A stretch of 64,000 nt of DNA from Streptomyces kronopolitis (GTDB lineage: Bacteria; Actinomycetota; Actinomycetes; Streptomycetales; Streptomycetaceae): positions 87,040 through 151,039 of the forward strand of contig NZ_BMND01000004.1 of NCBI RefSeq assembly GCF_014646275.1. The letters are read 5' to 3'. The notes beneath the pieces are model-generated. The model worked only from the letters and a program-made list of their open reading frames with translations, searched no databases and had not been told where the DNA came from. Shown here piece after piece: positions 8,362 through 20,830 of this stretch. Numbering within the stretch: the first letter of the stretch is position 1; every line of letters starts with the position of its first letter. The translations under genes were made by a program, and so were the position numbers.

Positions 8362-8385
8362 CGCCCCGGCCCCCCGGCCGGGGCG
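8362..8385. terminator. Hairpin between convergent genes
   Basis: CGCCCCGGCC and GGCCGGGGCG form a perfect 10-bp stem with a CCCC loop. It lies between the DUF4097 gene (ending 8327) and cobN (ending 8416, opposite strand). There is no T-run, which is usual for streptomycete terminators. It could work in both directions. Confidence 0.65.
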
Positions 8386-8415
8386 GCCCCGCGCCCGGAT
8401 CAGTCCGCGCCCGGG

Positions 8416-12018
<3,603 letters not shown>

Positions 12019-12055
12019 GCGAGCGCAGGCCTTCCTCGGGGTGTCCGCGCCCCGG

Positions 12056-12203
12056 GTGGGTCGTAGGGACGGCGGGAGTTCCTGACTCACCCGGCGCCTG
12101 CCGGGTTCACAGTGGCGGGACCGCGCCGGATTCGCACCGGGCTTCCTCCCCGGGGTCGTACGACCCCACGCCGTCGCTGGCGTCGGCGGATCAGCCGACC
12201 CAC
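12056..12203 (-). promoter_or_regulatory. Cobalamin (AdoCbl) riboswitch upstream of cobN
   Basis: On the minus strand the leader shows the B12-box (GCCACTG), the upstream GGTGCGAAxCCGG core and the downstream GAGTCAGGAACTC block, in the right order and spacing. The closing stem pairs 12196-12203 with 12056-12063 (GTGGGTCG/CGACCCAC). A short CGGGG/CCCCG hairpin (12037-12054) then abuts the cobN ribosome site (12030-12037). This suggests that bound cobalamin represses cobN by hiding the ribosome site. The mechanism is inferred; the riboswitch itself is clear. Confidence 0.93.
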
Positions 12204-12328
12204 CGACCTGAATGGTAAGGGCTGCGTCCGGGCGAGGTAAGCGGGCCTTCGCGGCGGCCGCCCCGGGGTGGCCGCGAGGGGGTCCGGGGCCGGTTCCGGC
12301 GCGCACCGTCGTAGGTATGCTCGCCGCC

Positions 12329-13690
12329 ATGCCGCCCTCCCCCTCGATACGCCCCCCAGGGGCGAAGCCGCCCCTGCGGGACCGCGGTGACGCCTGCCCG
12401 GGGGCGCTGCGGCTGCACTCCGCCGCCGACGGGCACCTCGCCCGAGTGCGGCTGCCTGCCGGGGATTTGACGGTGCGTCAGGCAACCGTCCTGGCCGACG
12501 CCGCGGACCGGCTGGGCGACGGCCACCTCTCCCTGACCTCGCGCGGCAACGCCGAGCTGCGCGGCCTGCCCGAGGGCTGCGGCGCCGAGCTGGCCGACCT
12601 GCTGCGCGACGCCGGACTGCTGCCCTCCGCCCGCCATGAGCGCGTCCGCAACATCCTCGCCTCCCCGCTGGCCGGACTGACCGCCAACGCCCCTGCCCAG
12701 GTGCGCCGGTGGGCCCGTGAGCTGGACGGACTGCTCTGCGCGAGCGAGCCGGCGGCCGGGCTGTCGGGGCGGTTCCTCTTCGTCCTGGACGACGGGCTGG
12801 GCGAGCTGGCGGGGCTCGGCGGCGATGTGAGCTTGGTCGCAGAAGCGGCCCGGACCGGGGAGCCCGCCGGGGCCGCGGGCACCGCGCTGCTGCGGGTCGG
12901 CGACGATCCGGCGGCGCTGCGGATCGCCGGCCCAGACGCCCCGCGGGCCGCGCTCGCCGCCGCCGAGGCCTTTCTGTCCGCCGCCGCGGCGAGCGGCAGC
13001 GGCGCCTGGCGGGTCCGCGAACTGCCCGACGGACAGCGGCTGACGGCCCGCGACGTGGCGGCGCGGCTGCACGAAACCGGCCTCACCGCCACATATCTGG
13101 CACAGCCACCAACGCCCGCCGCCCCCTCCTCCCCCCGCTCCGCGACCCCCGGGATCGTCGACGGCCCCGACGGCACCGCGGCGCTCTGCGTCCTGGCACC
13201 GCTGGGCCGGCTGACCTCCGCCCAGTGGCGGCTGCTGACCGCCGTCGCCGCCGACGACGGCTGCGGCGCGCTGCGGCTGACCCCCTGGCGCGGCCTCGTC
13301 CTCCCCGGGCTGCCGGCCGGCGCGGCCGCCGCCCGCCTCTCCGCGCTGGCCGCGGCCGGCCTGATCACCGACCCGGACTCCCCCTGGCACCGCCTCGGCG
13401 CCTGCACCGGCCGCCCCGGCTGCGCCAAGTCCCTCACCGACGTGCGCGCCGACGCCGCGGCCGCCGTCACCGCCGGCGCCCGCCTCCCCGCCGGGGAAGC
13501 GGCCGACGGCCTGCCCGTCCACTGGTCCGGCTGCGCCCGCCGCTGCGGCCACCCGCACGGCGCCTGGGTGGACGTGCTGGCGACGGAGGAGGGCTACCGG
13601 GTGTCGGTCGTCCGACCCGCTGCCGCCCCCGACGACACCCCGGCACCCCCGCCGCACCCCGCCCCGCCGGCCCCGAGCCGCACCCCATGA
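12329..13690 (+). CDS. cobG: Precorrin-3B synthase CobG
   Basis: This encodes 453 residues from the ATG at 12329. CobG is a nitrite/sulfite-reductase-like iron-sulfur protein that oxidises precorrin-3A with oxygen, the step that commits to the aerobic route. The Cys-containing motifs [10 protein letters not shown] and [10 protein letters not shown] near residues 350-400 fit the [4Fe-4S]/siroheme region. No ribosome site precedes the ATG. A TATGCT hexamer (12316-12321) ends 7 nt upstream, suggesting leaderless translation. An ATG at 12317 is the alternative start. The stop overlaps cobH as ATGA. The C-terminal 25 residues are Pro-rich. Confidence 0.9.
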   Translation: MPPSPSIRPPGAKPPLRDRGDACPGALRLHSAADGHLARVRLPAGDLTVRQATVLADAADRLGDGHLSLTSRGNAELRGLPEGCGAELADLLRDAGLLPSARHERVRNILASPLAGLTANAPAQVRRWARELDGLLCASEPAAGLSGRFLFVLDDGLGELAGLGGDVSLVAEAARTGEPAGAAGTALLRVGDDPAALRIAGPDAPRAALAAAEAFLSAAAASGSGAWRVRELPDGQRLTARDVAARLHETGLTATYLAQPPTPAAPSSPRSATPGIVDGPDGTAALCVLAPLGRLTSAQWRLLTAVAADDGCGALRLTPWRGLVLPGLPAGAAAARLSALAAAGLITDPDSPWHRLGACTGRPGCAKSLTDVRADAAAAVTAGARLPAGEAADGLPVHWSGCARRCGHPHGAWVDVLATEEGYRVSVVRPAAAPDDTPAPPPHPAPPAPSRTP

Positions 13691-14355
13691 GCCAGCCCGC
13701 ACCCGACAACCCCGAGGCCACAGTGACCGCGTTCGACTACGAGAAGGACGGTGCGGCGATCTACCGCCAGTCCTTCGCCACCATCCGCGCCGAGGCGGAC
13801 CTCGGCGCTCTGCCCGCCGACGTCAGCCGGGTCGCGGTCCGCATGATCCACGCCTGCGGCATGGTCGACCTGGTACGCGACCTGGCCTTCAGCCCCGGCG
13901 TGGTGACCGCCGCCCGCACCGCGCTGCGCGCCGGTGCGCCCATCCTCTGCGACGCCAACATGGTCGCCAGCGGCGTCACCCGCAAGCGGCTGCCGGCGGA
14001 CAACGAGGTGCTGTGCACCCTCGCCGACCCCGCCGTCTGGGACCTGGCCGCCCGGATGGGGACGACCCGCAGCGCCGCCGCCCTGGAGCTGTGGCGCGAC
14101 CGGATGGAGGGCGCCGTGGTCGCGTTCGGCAACGCCCCCACCGCCCTCTTCCGGTTCCTGGAGATGATCGAGGAAGGGGCGCCCCGCCCCGCCGCCGTCC
14201 TCGGCATACCCGTCGGCTTCATCGGCGCCGCGGAGTCCAAGGACGCGTTGGTCGCCCACCCGTCGAAGCTGGACCACCTGGTGGTGCGCGGACGCCGCGG
14301 CGGCAGCGCCATGGCCGCGGCCGCGATCAACGCCCTGGCGAGCGAGGAAGAGTGA
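13687..14355 (+). CDS. cobH: Precorrin-8X methylmutase CobH
   Basis: This encodes 222 residues. CobH moves the methyl group from C11 to C12 of precorrin-8X to give hydrogenobyrinate. Motifs visible are the IRAEADL helix start, RMIHACGM (the catalytic His in the family), [11 protein letters not shown] and the C-terminal GFIGAAESK. The ATG overlaps the cobG stop and the stop overlaps cobIJ (GTGA), so the three genes form a coupled operon. Confidence 0.95.
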   Translation: MSQPAPDNPEATVTAFDYEKDGAAIYRQSFATIRAEADLGALPADVSRVAVRMIHACGMVDLVRDLAFSPGVVTAARTALRAGAPILCDANMVASGVTRKRLPADNEVLCTLADPAVWDLAARMGTTRSAAALELWRDRMEGAVVAFGNAPTALFRFLEMIEEGAPRPAAVLGIPVGFIGAAESKDALVAHPSKLDHLVVRGRRGGSAMAAAAINALASEEE

Positions 14356-15899
14356 GCGTGAGCGAGCAGCAGGCACCCGGCAACGACGGCACCCCGCCCG
14401 CCCCGGGCCGTCTCTACGGCGTCGGGCTCGGCCCCGGCGACCCGTCCCTGATGACCGTGCGGGCCGTACAGGTCATCGGCGCGGCCGACGTCATCGCCTA
14501 TCACAGCGCCCGGCACGGACGCTCCATCGCGCGCGCCATCGCCGCCGAGCACCTGCGCGCCGACCACATCGAGGAGGCGCTGGTCTACCCGGTCACCACC
14601 GAGTCGACCGACCACCCCGGCGGCTACCGGGGCGCGCTGGACGAGTTCTACGAGTCCGCGGCGGCCCGCCTCGCCGCCCACCTCGACGCCGGCCGCACGG
14701 TCGCCGTCATCTCCGAGGGCGACCCGCTCTTCTACGGCTCCTACCAGCACATGCACAAGCGGCTGGCCGACCGCTACCGCACCGAGGTCATCCCCGGCGT
14801 CACCTCCATCAGCGCCGCCGCGGCCCGCCTGGGCCGGCCGCTCGCCGAGGCCGACGAGGTGCTGACGATCCTCCCCGGCACCCTGCCCGAGGAGGAGCTG
14901 ACCGCCCGTCTGGCCGCGACCGACACCGCCGTCGTCATGAAGCTCGGCCGCACCTTCCCCACCGTGCGCCGCGCCATGGAACGCGCCGGGCGCCTGCCGG
15001 AGGCCCACTACGTCGAACGCGCCACGATGTCCGGCGAACGCACCGAGAAACTGGCCGACATCGACGCGGAGACGGTCCCGTACTTCGCCGTCACCGTCGT
15101 CCCCAGCCGCATCGCGAGCGCGGCCCCCGAGACGGACCCCGAGCCCGGCACCGGTGAGGTCGTCGTCGTCGGCACCGGCCCGGCCGGCCCGCTCTGGCTG
15201 ACCCCCGAGTCCCGCGGCGCCCTGGCCGCCGCCGAGGACCTGGTCGGCTACACCACCTACCTCGACCGCGTCCCGCAGCGCCCCGGCCAGCGCCGCCACG
15301 GCTCCGACAACAAGGTCGAGTCCGAACGCGCCGAACTCGCCCTGGACCTGGCCCGGCGCGGCCGCCGAGTGGCCGTGGTCTCCGGCGGCGACCCCGGCGT
15401 CTTCGCTATGGCCACCGCCGTCCTGGAGGTCGCCGCCCAGGACCCGTACCGGTCCATCCCGGTCCGCGTCCTGCCGGGCGTCACCGCCGCCAACGCCGCC
15501 GCCGCCCGGGCCGGCGCCCCCCTCGGCCACGACTACGCGGTCATCTCCCTCTCCGACCGCCTCAAGCCCTGGGAGGTCATCGCCGAACGCCTGCACGCGG
15601 CCGCCGGCGCCGACCTGGCCCTGGCCCTCTACAACCCCGGCTCCCGCAGCCGCACCTGGCAGGTCGGCAAGGCCCGCGAACTCCTCCTGGAACACCGCGC
15701 CCCCGACACCCCGGTCATCCTCGCCCGCGACATCGGCGGCCCCGAGGAATCCGTCCGCACCGTCCGCCTGACCGACCTCGACCCCCACCAGGTCGACATG
15801 CGCACCCTCCTCATCGTCGGCTCCTCCCAGACCCAAGCGGTCCGGCGCGACGACGGCACGGAGTCCGTCTGGACACCCCGGAGGTACCCGGAGAACTGA
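14352..15899 (+). CDS. cobIJ: CobI-CobJ fusion (precorrin-2 C20- and precorrin-3B C17-methyltransferase)
   Basis: This encodes 515 residues from a GTG that overlaps cobH. It has two SAM-dependent tetrapyrrole methylase domains. The N-terminal one (about 18-255, [39 protein letters not shown]) is CobI. The C-terminal one (about 268-505, [38 protein letters not shown]) is CobJ. Such fusions are known in actinobacteria. CobG acts between the two methylations, so its place in the same operon makes sense. Confidence 0.95.
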   Translation: MSVSEQQAPGNDGTPPAPGRLYGVGLGPGDPSLMTVRAVQVIGAADVIAYHSARHGRSIARAIAAEHLRADHIEEALVYPVTTESTDHPGGYRGALDEFYESAAARLAAHLDAGRTVAVISEGDPLFYGSYQHMHKRLADRYRTEVIPGVTSISAAAARLGRPLAEADEVLTILPGTLPEEELTARLAATDTAVVMKLGRTFPTVRRAMERAGRLPEAHYVERATMSGERTEKLADIDAETVPYFAVTVVPSRIASAAPETDPEPGTGEVVVVGTGPAGPLWLTPESRGALAAAEDLVGYTTYLDRVPQRPGQRRHGSDNKVESERAELALDLARRGRRVAVVSGGDPGVFAMATAVLEVAAQDPYRSIPVRVLPGVTAANAAAARAGAPLGHDYAVISLSDRLKPWEVIAERLHAAAGADLALALYNPGSRSRTWQVGKARELLLEHRAPDTPVILARDIGGPEESVRTVRLTDLDPHQVDMRTLLIVGSSQTQAVRRDDGTESVWTPRRYPEN

Positions 15900-15903
15900 A
15901 ACC

Positions 15904-15940
15904 GGCAGGGGCTAACGGGTCATCCGGACAGTTCCCTGCC
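15904..15940. terminator. Hairpin between cobIJ and hicB ends
   Basis: GGCAGGG (15904-15910) and CCCTGCC (15934-15940) can pair. An inner AAC/GTT and CCGG stretch may extend the fold. The stop codon of the convergent hicB gene lies inside the loop. The spacer is long, so this is a weak terminator call. Confidence 0.35.
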
Positions 15941-16417
15941 CCGCTGCAAGCGCTTCTGCCCACCGGAACGCTCGTCGTGACCGGCACGGGCCCGTCCGGC
16001 CTTCGTCGCCTTGACCGCGGTCTTCGGCGCCGACGCGCCCGGCCGGGCCCGCAGAAGCTGCGATACGCGCTGGAACGAGACCCCGAGGACGCGACCGGCG
16101 TCCCGCTGGCTCAGCGACTCGGTCAGGGTGGCCGCGGCCTGCTGCATCGCCTCCTGGGCGGCCTTCCGCGCGTCCTCGGCAGCCCTCTCGGCCTTCTCCG
16201 CCGCCTTGATGGCCCGGACCGCCTCCCGCGGCAGCACCGGCTCGATCCTCACCTCGACGTCCTCGGTCTCGACATCGAGCATGACGGCGATGGCCTCGCG
16301 GGCCGCCTCATCCGCCTTGTCGAGGCGCCTGGCCTGGCTGAACACCCCCGGCAGGTCCGGGACCTCCAGGGCCCACCACTCACCCGCGCGGCGCGCCGTG
16401 ACACGGTAGGAAGTCAT
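15920..16417 (-). CDS. hicB: HicB-type antitoxin with HTH
   Basis: This encodes 165 residues. An N-terminal HicB fold (about 1-55: YRVTARRAGEWWALEVPDLPG, then an AREAIAVMLDV helix) is followed by an Ala-rich coiled helix (about 66-100). A C-terminal helix-turn-helix follows (about 105-132, LSQRDAGRVLGVSFQRVSQLL). HicB antitoxins neutralise HicA and repress their own operon. The ATG overlaps the hicA stop as ATGA, with the toxin gene first. The pair lies between cobIJ and cobK in the cobalamin locus. Confidence 0.88.
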   Translation of the reverse strand: MTSYRVTARRAGEWWALEVPDLPGVFSQARRLDKADEAAREAIAVMLDVETEDVEVRIEPVLPREAVRAIKAAEKAERAAEDARKAAQEAMQQAAATLTESLSQRDAGRVLGVSFQRVSQLLRARPGASAPKTAVKATKAGRARAGHDERSGGQKRLQRGRELSG

Positions 16418-16626
16418 CGCCACCACCCTTCTCCGAGTTCCGGTTCGAGCGTCTTGCAGATGCCCTGACCGGTGAGTTCGTTGACTTCGGTGTGCTTGGG
16501 GATCACGACGCGGGTGTGGCCGCACACCCAGGTTTGGTGACTGCCCTTCTGGCGGACGAGGTCGAAGGCGACGCCTTGGGCCTTGGCCGCGTCACTGATC
16601 TTTTTGATCAGATCCCGGTACTTCAT
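16414..16626 (-). CDS. hicA: HicA-type mRNA interferase toxin
   Basis: This encodes 70 residues beginning MKYRDLIKKI. It has the compact HicA double-stranded-RNA-binding-like fold, with the conserved GSHQTW motif. His30 is the expected catalytic residue. HicA toxins cleave mRNA and are held inactive by HicB. The open frame extends 9 codons further (ATG at 16653), but the later start matches family length. The codon use is more Lys/Ile-rich than the neighbours, which may hint at a horizontally acquired module. Confidence 0.88.
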   Translation of the reverse strand: MKYRDLIKKISDAAKAQGVAFDLVRQKGSHQTWVCGHTRVVIPKHTEVNELTGQGICKTLEPELGEGWWR

Positions 16627-16627
16627 C

Positions 16628-16680
16628 AGTGTAAGTCCAATGACACTAGACACATCAAGTCAAGCCCAGGTAGACACCTC
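16628..16680 (-). promoter_or_regulatory. Likely hicAB promoter with inverted repeat
   Basis: AGTGT (16628-16632) and ACACT (16643-16647) form an inverted repeat just upstream of the hicA start. On the minus strand a TTGACT hexamer lies a little further upstream. HicB usually represses its own operon at such a dyad. The patch is AT-richer than its surroundings. The exact -10 is uncertain. Confidence 0.45.
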
Positions 16681-16819
16681 CCTGCCGCACACAGGACCCG
16701 CCCCCCGAGGTGAGCCCCATCGTCATCTCGGACGCGAGGGGAAGTGGCAGGGACGCGACGAAGGCGTCCGAACGGGTGAAGGCGCGAGGCGCGGCACCCG
16801 CCGCGAATCCGCCCGGCGC

Positions 16820-17371
16820 TCAGGCCCCGGCCGCCGCCGCCTCGCGGCGGCAGACCGCGCACCGGTCCGTGCCGTCCCACTCCTCCCAGCCGAAGGCCGC
16901 CGGGCCGAAGGACGTGCCTTCGAGTTCCTCGCGCACCGCGACGCGGTAGGCCCATACGGCGTCGAGATACGGGTGGTAGGCGTCGTGGAACGCGGGCGAG
17001 GTCTGCCGGGCGCCCGCACCGACGACGCGCTGCAGGACGCGCAGCCGCTCGAACATCGCCTGCCCGGCGCCGGCGATGTCGGTCGTCGCGTCAATGAACA
17101 GCCGCTCGCGCACTTCCCGGATCCCGGCGTCACTCAGCGCCGCGCGGGCGGCGGCCTCCGGATCGGCCTCCGCCTCCGGGCTCTGGGCGATCTGCCGCAA
17201 CCGCGCATGCCCCACCCCGGCGGCCGTGATGAACTCGATGTACACCGCCCGCCGCCGCGCCTCGCCGGTGCGTTCACCCTCGTGACGATGGCGCAGACGA
17301 TCGGCGAGAACGGTCCCGGAGATCGCGATGACCCCACCGCTCAACGTCGCGAGAAGCGTTCCCCAGTCCAT
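16820..17371 (-). CDS. Membrane-anchored hypothetical protein, 183 aa
   Basis: This encodes 183 residues. One N-terminal hydrophobic segment (about 4-24, GTLLATLSGGVIAISGTVLAD) is followed by a long charged helical region (30-140), with Arg/Glu-rich stretches likely to form a coiled coil. The C-terminus ends in a DRCAVCRRE motif whose two Cys (CxxC) may be redox-active or bind metal. The ATG has AAGGGGG upstream. I know this architecture from Streptomyces genomes only as hypothetical. It sits between hicA and cobK, all on the same strand. Confidence 0.8.
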   Translation of the reverse strand: MDWGTLLATLSGGVIAISGTVLADRLRHRHEGERTGEARRRAVYIEFITAAGVGHARLRQIAQSPEAEADPEAAARAALSDAGIREVRERLFIDATTDIAGAGQAMFERLRVLQRVVGAGARQTSPAFHDAYHPYLDAVWAYRVAVREELEGTSFGPAAFGWEEWDGTDRCAVCRREAAAAGA

Positions 17372-17541
17372 GCGTCCCCCTTGGCGGTGGCGACCTTCAC
17401 AGTGGCGATGAGCAACAGCCTGACAGGTGCGAGGAAGCTCGCGGGAAGAGCGCCCTGCCCCACAAGTGAGCGTAGGACAGCCGGAGTTGGAACGCATCGG
17501 CCCCCGCCCTTGACGGCAGCGGGCCCGCGAGACCCCTCACT

Positions 17542-18321
17542 TCAGCGCGAACCGGCCCCGCCGAAAAGGCGTCGGAGCCACTCCGCGGCCTCCTCCGGAT
17601 CCGTCGCGACCGGCACGCCGTCCGGGACGGGCGGGCGCTGGACGACGACCACCGGCAGGGCCGCCTCGCGGGCCGCCGTCAGTTTGGCGGCGGTGGCGGC
17701 CGCCCCGCTGTCCTTCGTGACGAGGACGTCGATGCGGTGCTCCCGCAGCAGGGCCCGTTCGCCCTCCGGTGTGAAGGGGCCGCGGTCCAGGAGGGTCGTC
17801 ATCCGGGGCGGGTAGGGAGGTTCGGGGGCGTCGACGGAGCGGACGAGGAACCAGAGGTCGGTGAGGTGGGCGAAGTGGGCGAGACCCATGCGGCCGGTGG
17901 TGAGGAAGACGCGGTTGCCGAGGGCCGGGAGAGCGGCGGCGGCCTCGTCCAGGGAGGTGACCTCATGCCAGCGGTCGCCGGGTCCCGGTACCCAGCCGGG
18001 CCTGCGGAGGGCGAGCAGGGGAACATGGGCGGTGCCGGCGGCCAGGGCCGCATGGCGACTGATCGTGTCGGCGAAAGGATGGGTGGCGTCGATGAGCGCG
18101 TCCACCGCGTGCTCGCGCAGCCAGCGGGCCTGGCCCTCGGGGCCGCCGAACCCGCCGATGCGCACCTCCCCGGCGGGCAGCCGGGGCGCGGCGACCCGGC
18201 CGGCGAGCGAGCTCGTCACCCGCAGGAACGGGTCGGCCGCCAGGAGGCCGGCCAGCCGGCGGGCCTCGGTCGTACCGCCGAGAATCAGGACATGGCGCAC
18301 CGGGCGGGCTGCGTCGTTCAT
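17542..18321 (-). CDS. cobK: Precorrin-6A reductase CobK
   Basis: This encodes 259 residues. The N-terminal VLILGGTTEARRLAGLL is the nucleotide-binding loop of CobK/CbiJ. DATHPFADTIS and LTTGRMG are further family marks. The enzyme reduces precorrin-6A with NADPH to precorrin-6B. The start at 18321 is only 5 nt from the cbiD start on the other strand; GTG at 18300 is an alternative start that leaves more room for promoters. Confidence 0.92.
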   Translation of the reverse strand: MNDAARPVRHVLILGGTTEARRLAGLLAADPFLRVTSSLAGRVAAPRLPAGEVRIGGFGGPEGQARWLREHAVDALIDATHPFADTISRHAALAAGTAHVPLLALRRPGWVPGPGDRWHEVTSLDEAAAALPALGNRVFLTTGRMGLAHFAHLTDLWFLVRSVDAPEPPYPPRMTTLLDRGPFTPEGERALLREHRIDVLVTKDSGAAATAAKLTAAREAALPVVVVQRPPVPDGVPVATDPEEAAEWLRRLFGGAGSR

Positions 18322-18326
18322 GGGAT

Positions 18327-19547
18327 GTGGGTTCCTCCGTGGCTGAAGCGCAACCGCAGGGTACGGGGCCGCAGGGCGCGGGCGGGGCCGCGGGGGGCCG
18401 CAGCGCGCAGCTCGCGCACACCGGGCTGCGGCACGGCTGGACGACCGGTGCCTGTGCGACGGCGGCGAGCACGGCCGCGTACACGGCGCTGCTGAGCGGC
18501 GAGTTCCCCGACCCGGTGACGATCACGCTGCCGAAGGGGCAGACGCCGTCCTTCGCCCTGGCGGTGGAGGAGCTGGCGGCGGGCCGGTCCTCCGCGATGG
18601 CGGGCGTGGTCAAGGACGCGGGCGACGATCCGGACGTCACGCACGGCGCGCTGGTGCGCGCCACGGTACGGCCGCTGCCCGCCGGGGCGGGCCTCGTCTT
18701 CCGGGCCGGGCCGGGCGTCGGCACGGTGACCCGGCCCGGGCTGCCGCTGGACGTCGGCGAGCCGGCGATCAACCCCGTGCCGCGGCAGCTGATCCGGGAG
18801 CATCTGACCCGGGTCGCGGAACGGTACGGCGCGGGGGCGGGCGCGGTGCCGGACGTCGAGGTGGAGGTCTCGGTCGACCACGGGGAGGAGATCGCCCGCA
18901 GCACCTGGAACCCGCGGCTGGGCATCCTCGGCGGGCTGTCGATCCTGGGCACCACCGGGATCGTGGTGCCGTACTCCTGCTCGGCCTGGATCGACTCGAT
19001 CCGGCGCGGGGTGGACGTGGCGCGGGCCGCGGGGCGCCGGCACGTGGCCGGGTGCACGGGATCGACCTCGGAGAAGGTCGCCGTCGCCCTGCACCACCTG
19101 CCCGAGGACGCGCTGCTGGACATGGGCGACTTCGCGGGCGCGGTGCTGAAGTACCTGCGGCGCCATCCGGTGGACCGGCTGACCGTCTGCGGCGGGTTCG
19201 CCAAGCTGTCCAAACTGGCGGCCGGGCACCTGGATCTGCACTCCGCGCGCTCCCAGGTCGACAAGGGCTTCCTGGCGGAGCTGGCCCGGCGGGGCGGGGC
19301 CGACGAGGCACTGGCGGCGGCGGTGGCGGAGGCCAACACGGGCCTGGCGGCACTCCAGTTGTGTGCCGCGGCGGGCGTGCCGCTGGGCGATCTGGTGGCG
19401 GCCCGGGCGCGCGAGGAGTCGCTGGCCGTGCTGCGCGGGGCGCCCGTCGCGGTCGATGTCATCTGCATCGACCGCGCGGGGATGGTGGTGGGCCGGGCGG
19501 AGCCGCGGGGCCCCGGGGAGAGCGGACGTGGAGCGCCCCTCGGGTGA
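18327..19547 (+). CDS. cbiD: Cobalt-precorrin-5B C1-methyltransferase CbiD
   Basis: This encodes 406 residues from a GTG (GTG at 18339 is possible). The family hallmark GWTTGACATAA starts near residue 37. STWNPRLGILGGLSILGTTG and the later CTGSTSE and GDFAG blocks confirm CbiD. CbiD methylates C1 in the anaerobic pathway, the step carried out by CobF in the classical aerobic one. The locus also has CobG, so the route is a mosaic. The N-terminal 30 residues are Gly/Ala-rich and poorly conserved. Confidence 0.92.
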   Translation: MGSSVAEAQPQGTGPQGAGGAAGGRSAQLAHTGLRHGWTTGACATAASTAAYTALLSGEFPDPVTITLPKGQTPSFALAVEELAAGRSSAMAGVVKDAGDDPDVTHGALVRATVRPLPAGAGLVFRAGPGVGTVTRPGLPLDVGEPAINPVPRQLIREHLTRVAERYGAGAGAVPDVEVEVSVDHGEEIARSTWNPRLGILGGLSILGTTGIVVPYSCSAWIDSIRRGVDVARAAGRRHVAGCTGSTSEKVAVALHHLPEDALLDMGDFAGAVLKYLRRHPVDRLTVCGGFAKLSKLAAGHLDLHSARSQVDKGFLAELARRGGADEALAAAVAEANTGLAALQLCAAAGVPLGDLVAARAREESLAVLRGAPVAVDVICIDRAGMVVGRAEPRGPGESGRGAPLG

Positions 19548-19552
19548 GGGGC
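19535..19552 (+). terminator. Hairpin at the cbiD stop
   Basis: GCCCCTC and GAGGGGC pair around a GGGT loop. The stop codon TGA (19545-19547) lies at the loop/stem junction. It is a likely terminator for cbiD in a region convergent with the next gene, and there is no T-run. Confidence 0.55.
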
Positions 19553-19568
19553 GTCCCCGCGCCGGCGA

Positions 19569-19919
19569 TCAGGTGCGGTAGCCGCGGCTGAGCCGCTGCG
19601 CGCAGGCGTCGTCGTTGCCGGTGAGCGCGCCCAGGGCCGTTCTCAGGGCGCAGGCCGTCATCCGCAGCGGGTTGTTGCGGTGGCGCCCCTGGGCCTCGGT
19701 GCGCCCGACCCGGCGGTCGCTGCGGCGGTCGCGGAACCGGGCCGCGGAGTCGTAGGTCCGGAACGGGGTGTCGTGCATCCACGGCGAGGCGTCGTGCGTC
19801 CGGGGGGTGTCCGAGGACAGCGTGGCGTGGTCCTTGCCGTCCGCGGCGGCGACGGGGCCGCCGAAGAGCGTCAGCACGGTTGCGGCGCCGACCAGGCCGG
19901 CGGCGAGTCTGGTACGCAT
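19569..19919 (-). CDS. Small secreted hypothetical protein
   Basis: This encodes 116 residues. The first 26 residues form a clear signal peptide (hydrophobic core GLVGAATVLTLFGGPVAAA, cleavage after AAA). The mature part is rich in Asp, Arg and His and has no recognisable motif except two Cys near the C-terminus (about 91 and 105), which may form a disulfide. A strong AAAGGAG site precedes the ATG. It is convergent with cbiD and sits inside the cobalamin locus without an obvious link to it. Confidence 0.8.
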   Translation of the reverse strand: MRTRLAAGLVGAATVLTLFGGPVAAADGKDHATLSSDTPRTHDASPWMHDTPFRTYDSAARFRDRRSDRRVGRTEAQGRHRNNPLRMTACALRTALGALTGNDDACAQRLSRGYRT

Positions 19920-20041
19920 CGTGGCGTACTCCTTTGGCTCGGCCCCCCTATGGATGTCGCAGCTTCCTTACCGGCCCCCGGGAGCCAGGAAACGGCTATT
20001 CACCCCGATGCGGTGAGATCACCCACCGGACGGTCCCGGCC

Positions 20042-20830
20042 TCACGGCGTGTCCGTCGGCGCCGGCTCCGGCTCCGCGCACGGCGCATGCGGGCGCTCGC
20101 GGTCGGCCGAGTAGAGGTGGCTGTCGCGGAACTGCTCGGCGCCCAGGGTGCGGCCGACGAGGATGACGGCCGTGCGGACCACCCCCGCGTCCTTCACCTG
20201 GCACGCGATGTCGGCGAGGGTGCCGCGCAGCACCAGTTCGTCGGGGCGCGAGGCCATCGCGACGACGGCGGCCGGGCAGTCGGCGCCGTAGTGCGGCAGG
20301 AGTTCGGCGACGACCCGGTCCACGTACATCGCCGCCAGGTGCAGGACCAGCAGCGCGCCGCTGCGGCCGAGGGTGGCGAGGTCCTCGCCCTCGGGCATGG
20401 GCGTGGCGCGCTGGGCGACCCGGGTGAGGACGACGGTCTGGCCGACGGTGGGGACGGTCAGCTCGCGCTTGAGGGCGGCGGCCGCCGCGGCGAACGCGGG
20501 CACGCCCGGCACCACGTCGTAGGGCACCCCGGCCGCGTCCAGCCGGCGCATCTGCTCGGCGACGGCGCTGAAGACGGACGGATCGCCGGAGTGCAGCCGG
20601 GCGACGTCGTGGCCCTCCCGGTGGGCGCGGACCATCTCGGCGGTGATCGTGTCGAGGTCCAGCTGCGCGGTGTCGATGAGCCGGGCGCCGGGCGGGCACG
20701 CGTCGAGCAGCTCCCGCGGCACCAGGCTGCCGGCGTACAGGCACACCCCGCAGGCTTCCAGCGTCCGGGCGCCGCGCACGGTGATCAGGTCGGCGGCGCC
20801 GGGACCCGCGCCGATGAAGTGGACGGTCAT
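20042..20830 (-). CDS. cobM: Precorrin-4 C11-methyltransferase CobM
   Basis: This encodes 262 residues. It has the SAM-dependent tetrapyrrole methylase pattern: HFIGAGPGAADLITVRGAR at the N-terminus, LHSGDPSVFSAVAEQ, PGVPAFAAAAAAL. It methylates C11 of precorrin-4. The ATG overlaps the cobL stop (ATGA), so the two genes are translationally coupled. The C-terminal 25 residues are Pro/Glu-rich. Confidence 0.95.
   Translation of the reverse strand: MTVHFIGAGPGAADLITVRGARTLEACGVCLYAGSLVPRELLDACPPGARLIDTAQLDLDTITAEMVRAHREGHDVARLHSGDPSVFSAVAEQMRRLDAAGVPYDVVPGVPAFAAAAAALKRELTVPTVGQTVVLTRVAQRATPMPEGEDLATLGRSGALLVLHLAAMYVDRVVAELLPHYGADCPAAVVAMASRPDELVLRGTLADIACQVKDAGVVRTAVILVGRTLGAEQFRDSHLYSADRERPHAPCAEPEPAPTDTP

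Noticed and set aside
13761-15836. 691-codon open frame on the minus strand opposite cobH/cobIJ
   Set aside because: Low-complexity Gly/Asp/Val translation without motifs. cobH and cobIJ on the other strand are certain.
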